Positions 40,984-42,158 of a stretch of DNA of 42,158 nucleotides are shown here, in pieces. This DNA comes from CAYPIE01 sp964410665. GTDB taxonomy: Bacteria > Planctomycetota > Planctomycetia > Gemmatales > Gemmataceae. Under the pieces are notes generated by a model. That model saw only the letters and a program-made list of their open reading frames with translations. It did no database searches and was not told the DNA's origin. Within the stretch, counting starts at the first letter, position 1. Every line of letters starts with the position of its first letter. The DNA is taken from positions 1 through 42,158 of the forward strand of contig CAYPIE010000051.1 of NCBI GenBank assembly GCA_964410665.1. Reading direction: 5' to 3'. The translations under genes were made by a program, and so were the position numbers.

Positions 40984-41628
40984 TCAAACCCATAACGCAC
41001 GGATCTCAGGAGGTAAGCTCCGCTTGATGCTCTCGAGTTCACCGGCGCTGACATGCACGTCCAAGACTTCGAAGACTGCCCGGGCAATCCGCTCCGGGTC
41101 GCCGTCCCCGTCAGGGCCGCATTGCTCCGCGACCTGGGCAAGAAAGGCCTCCGGGTGGCAGTCTTGTAGAGGCTTCCCGTGCGGGTGCCAGCCTTCGAAG
41201 AACAGGCCACGCACCAGCATCGGCAACTGGGCCGACAGGCCCGCCACCTGATCGACAGACAGCCGGTCGCGCAGGGCGTGAAGACCGGCCCGCAACGCTC
41301 GGTACGCTCGGTGCCGATCGGCTCCGTACTCCAGGCGATCTCGGACGTCCTTCAGCCAGACGGGCGTCACCTGGATGGCGGTCTCAAACGGCGCTAAGCT
41401 CGCGTCACTGATGGCATCCTGCTTCGTCTCCGAGGCTGCGTTTCCTCGCTCCGTGAACTGTTCCCTGATGAGTCGGCGGACGAGCGGGCCGACCTTCAAG
41501 TCCCGGGACCGGGCTACCCGCTCCAACTCTGCGGCATCGCTGCGGGGCAGGAGCACGAACAACTCCGACATCTCCTCGTCCAGCCCACCGATCCATCCGG
41601 CCAATCGTTGGCCTCGGTCGTCTCGCAT
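40984..41628 (-). CDS. DUF2267 domain protein
   Basis: A 214-residue cytoplasmic protein. The first 75 residues are a charged helical part (ELFVLLPRSDAAELERVARS, GPLVRRLIREQF). From about residue 105 it follows the DUF2267 pattern: WLKDVRDRLEYGADRHRAYR, LHALRDRLSVDQVAGLSAQLP, MLVRGLFFEGWHP, and a C-terminal helical repeat ending LPPEIRALW. DUF2267 proteins are frequent in stress and oxygen-limitation gene islands, but their biochemical role is unknown. ATG 41628 is chosen for the AAGGG about 7 bases upstream. In-frame ATGs at 41646, 41676 and 41718 are alternatives. It is 34 bases before prs and probably the first gene of that transcript. Confidence 0.8.
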   Translation of the reverse strand: MRDDRGQRLAGWIGGLDEEMSELFVLLPRSDAAELERVARSRDLKVGPLVRRLIREQFTERGNAASETKQDAISDASLAPFETAIQVTPVWLKDVRDRLEYGADRHRAYRALRAGLHALRDRLSVDQVAGLSAQLPMLVRGLFFEGWHPHGKPLQDCHPEAFLAQVAEQCGPDGDGDPERIARAVFEVLDVHVSAGELESIKRSLPPEIRALWV

Positions 41629-42017
41629 GTCCTGCCCTTCGCTCATGGATTTGGTCGGAGCCGTTTCCTGAATCATCCTCCAACCAGGACTGGCCGTTGT
41701 GATGGCTCGGAAAGTCATCCCCTGAAGGAGTTCTTACAGTTCCGCTTTCGCTCGGCATGTCGAGGATTCTCCCCGTCTTTGCGTCAGGGATTTCCCCTCA
41801 CGGCGCCACGGATGGCTGGTGCAGCTTGTGGCTGCGGTTCGACGGAGCCGGAAGTACCCTGATGGGGGGGGCCACAACTGCGGAGAGTTCGTCGCGAGAA
41901 CGACCAGATAAACGTCCGGGACGAGCATCAGTTCAAAGTCGGTCGCGTTCAAGGCTCCGACGAGTGTGTGGAACCCGGGGCGGGCAGGAAGTGGTTGCCG
42001 GTGGGGCAGGCCGCTGG
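41629..42017. other. Upstream region of the stress cluster
   Basis: About 390 bases with no gene I can support. A minus-strand frame (41952-41734, starting MNATDFELMLVPDVYLVVLA) begins protein-like but becomes Arg/Ser-rich and has no family features. The promoter for the DUF2267-prs transcript should be here but no clear hexamers were found. Confidence 0.3.
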
Positions 42018-42158
42018 ATGCGCTCAGCCCCGGTCGACCACGCCATCCTCTGCGCTCGGGGCGAGCCGTACACCCTGAGGAACCTGACGGTCCGTTACGA
42101 AGACTGTAACACCGCCAAGGAGATTCTCACCCAGCGGAAGTACGTGCAGCTCTTAGTG
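42018..42158 (+). CDS. Possible partial gene running off the 3' edge
   Basis: From ATG 42018 the plus frame stays open to the end and reads like protein (PVDHAILCARGEPYTLRNL, then VRYEDCNTAKEILTQRKYV). The same frame is also open upstream of the ATG. No ribosome site or family can be named, and the direction opposes the neighbouring cluster, so this could be a genuine divergent gene, a remnant or chance. Confidence 0.3.
   Translation, partial: MRSAPVDHAILCARGEPYTLRNLTVRYEDCNTAKEILTQRKYVQLLV

Noticed and set aside
40950..41210. N-terminal extension of prs to 41210
   Set aside because: The extra 87 residues are Arg/Ser-rich and overlap the DUF2267 gene in another frame. The family N-terminus begins at 40949.
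1..42158. CRISPR arrays, rRNA genes, complete insertion sequences
   Set aside because: No regularly spaced repeats, no rRNA-like sequence and no intact transposase were seen. Repeats found are few, diverged and irregularly spaced.

Overview
The window looks like a chromosomal piece of a planctomycete, probably of the Gemmata group. Three formylglycine-type sulfatases, a PSCyt/DUF1592-DUF1588-DUF1585 cytochrome-like protein paired with a DUF1552 Tat protein, a TIGR03067 protein and many secreted proteins of unknown role are hallmarks of that phylum. Base composition is GC-rich throughout, except for short AT-rich patches in decayed stretches. Taxonomy is inferred from gene content only.

Layout. 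1-3.7 kb: end of a Gly/Tyr/Cys/Met-rich protein, DAHP synthase (aroF) behind a TATAAT box, a sulfatase, a small anti-sigma-like protein, and tRNA-Phe(GAA) with a near-consensus promoter. 3.8-8.8 kb: a 1644-residue secreted BNR/sortilin-type propeller protein built of two homologous halves. 9.3-14.2 kb: a plus-strand operon (two-CXXCH DUF1592 protein, DUF1552 Tat protein, exported amidohydrolase-2) with a strong hairpin just before the last start codon. 14.5-19.1 kb: formate-tetrahydrofolate ligase, a TIGR03067 protein, a small gene split by an in-frame TGA, and a PadR regulator with a permease-prefix membrane protein behind a promoter overlapped by a perfect operator-like palindrome.

19.6-27.3 kb: two convergent sulfatases flanking a 21-bp perfect inverted repeat, a SnoaL/DUF4440-like secreted protein, relics of a DUF6807-like gene and a sodium:solute symporter with internal deletion, frameshifts and stops, several diverged intergenic repeats, and a secreted protein of unknown function. 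This is an accessory, decaying zone.

27.6-41.6 kb: a nearly continuous minus-strand cluster. In transcription order it holds DUF2267 protein, PRPP synthetase with an archaeal-like PRPP loop, phosphoribosyltransferase, two small unknown proteins, an Mth938-fold protein, a trypsin-like protein lacking its catalytic His, a broken DnaK/Hsp20 chimera, a hemerythrin-like protein, a 660-residue protein with a PhoU/DUF47-like C-terminus, a PPDK lacking the PEP/pyruvate barrel, Hsp20, a Lon-family protease and a cyclic-2,3-diphosphoglycerate-synthase-like GTPase. Proteostasis, phosphoryl transfer and PRPP chemistry combined this way suggest a stress or energy-limitation island. It is the best candidate here for an incompletely described system. 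The last 440 bases are ambiguous, with an open frame running off the edge.
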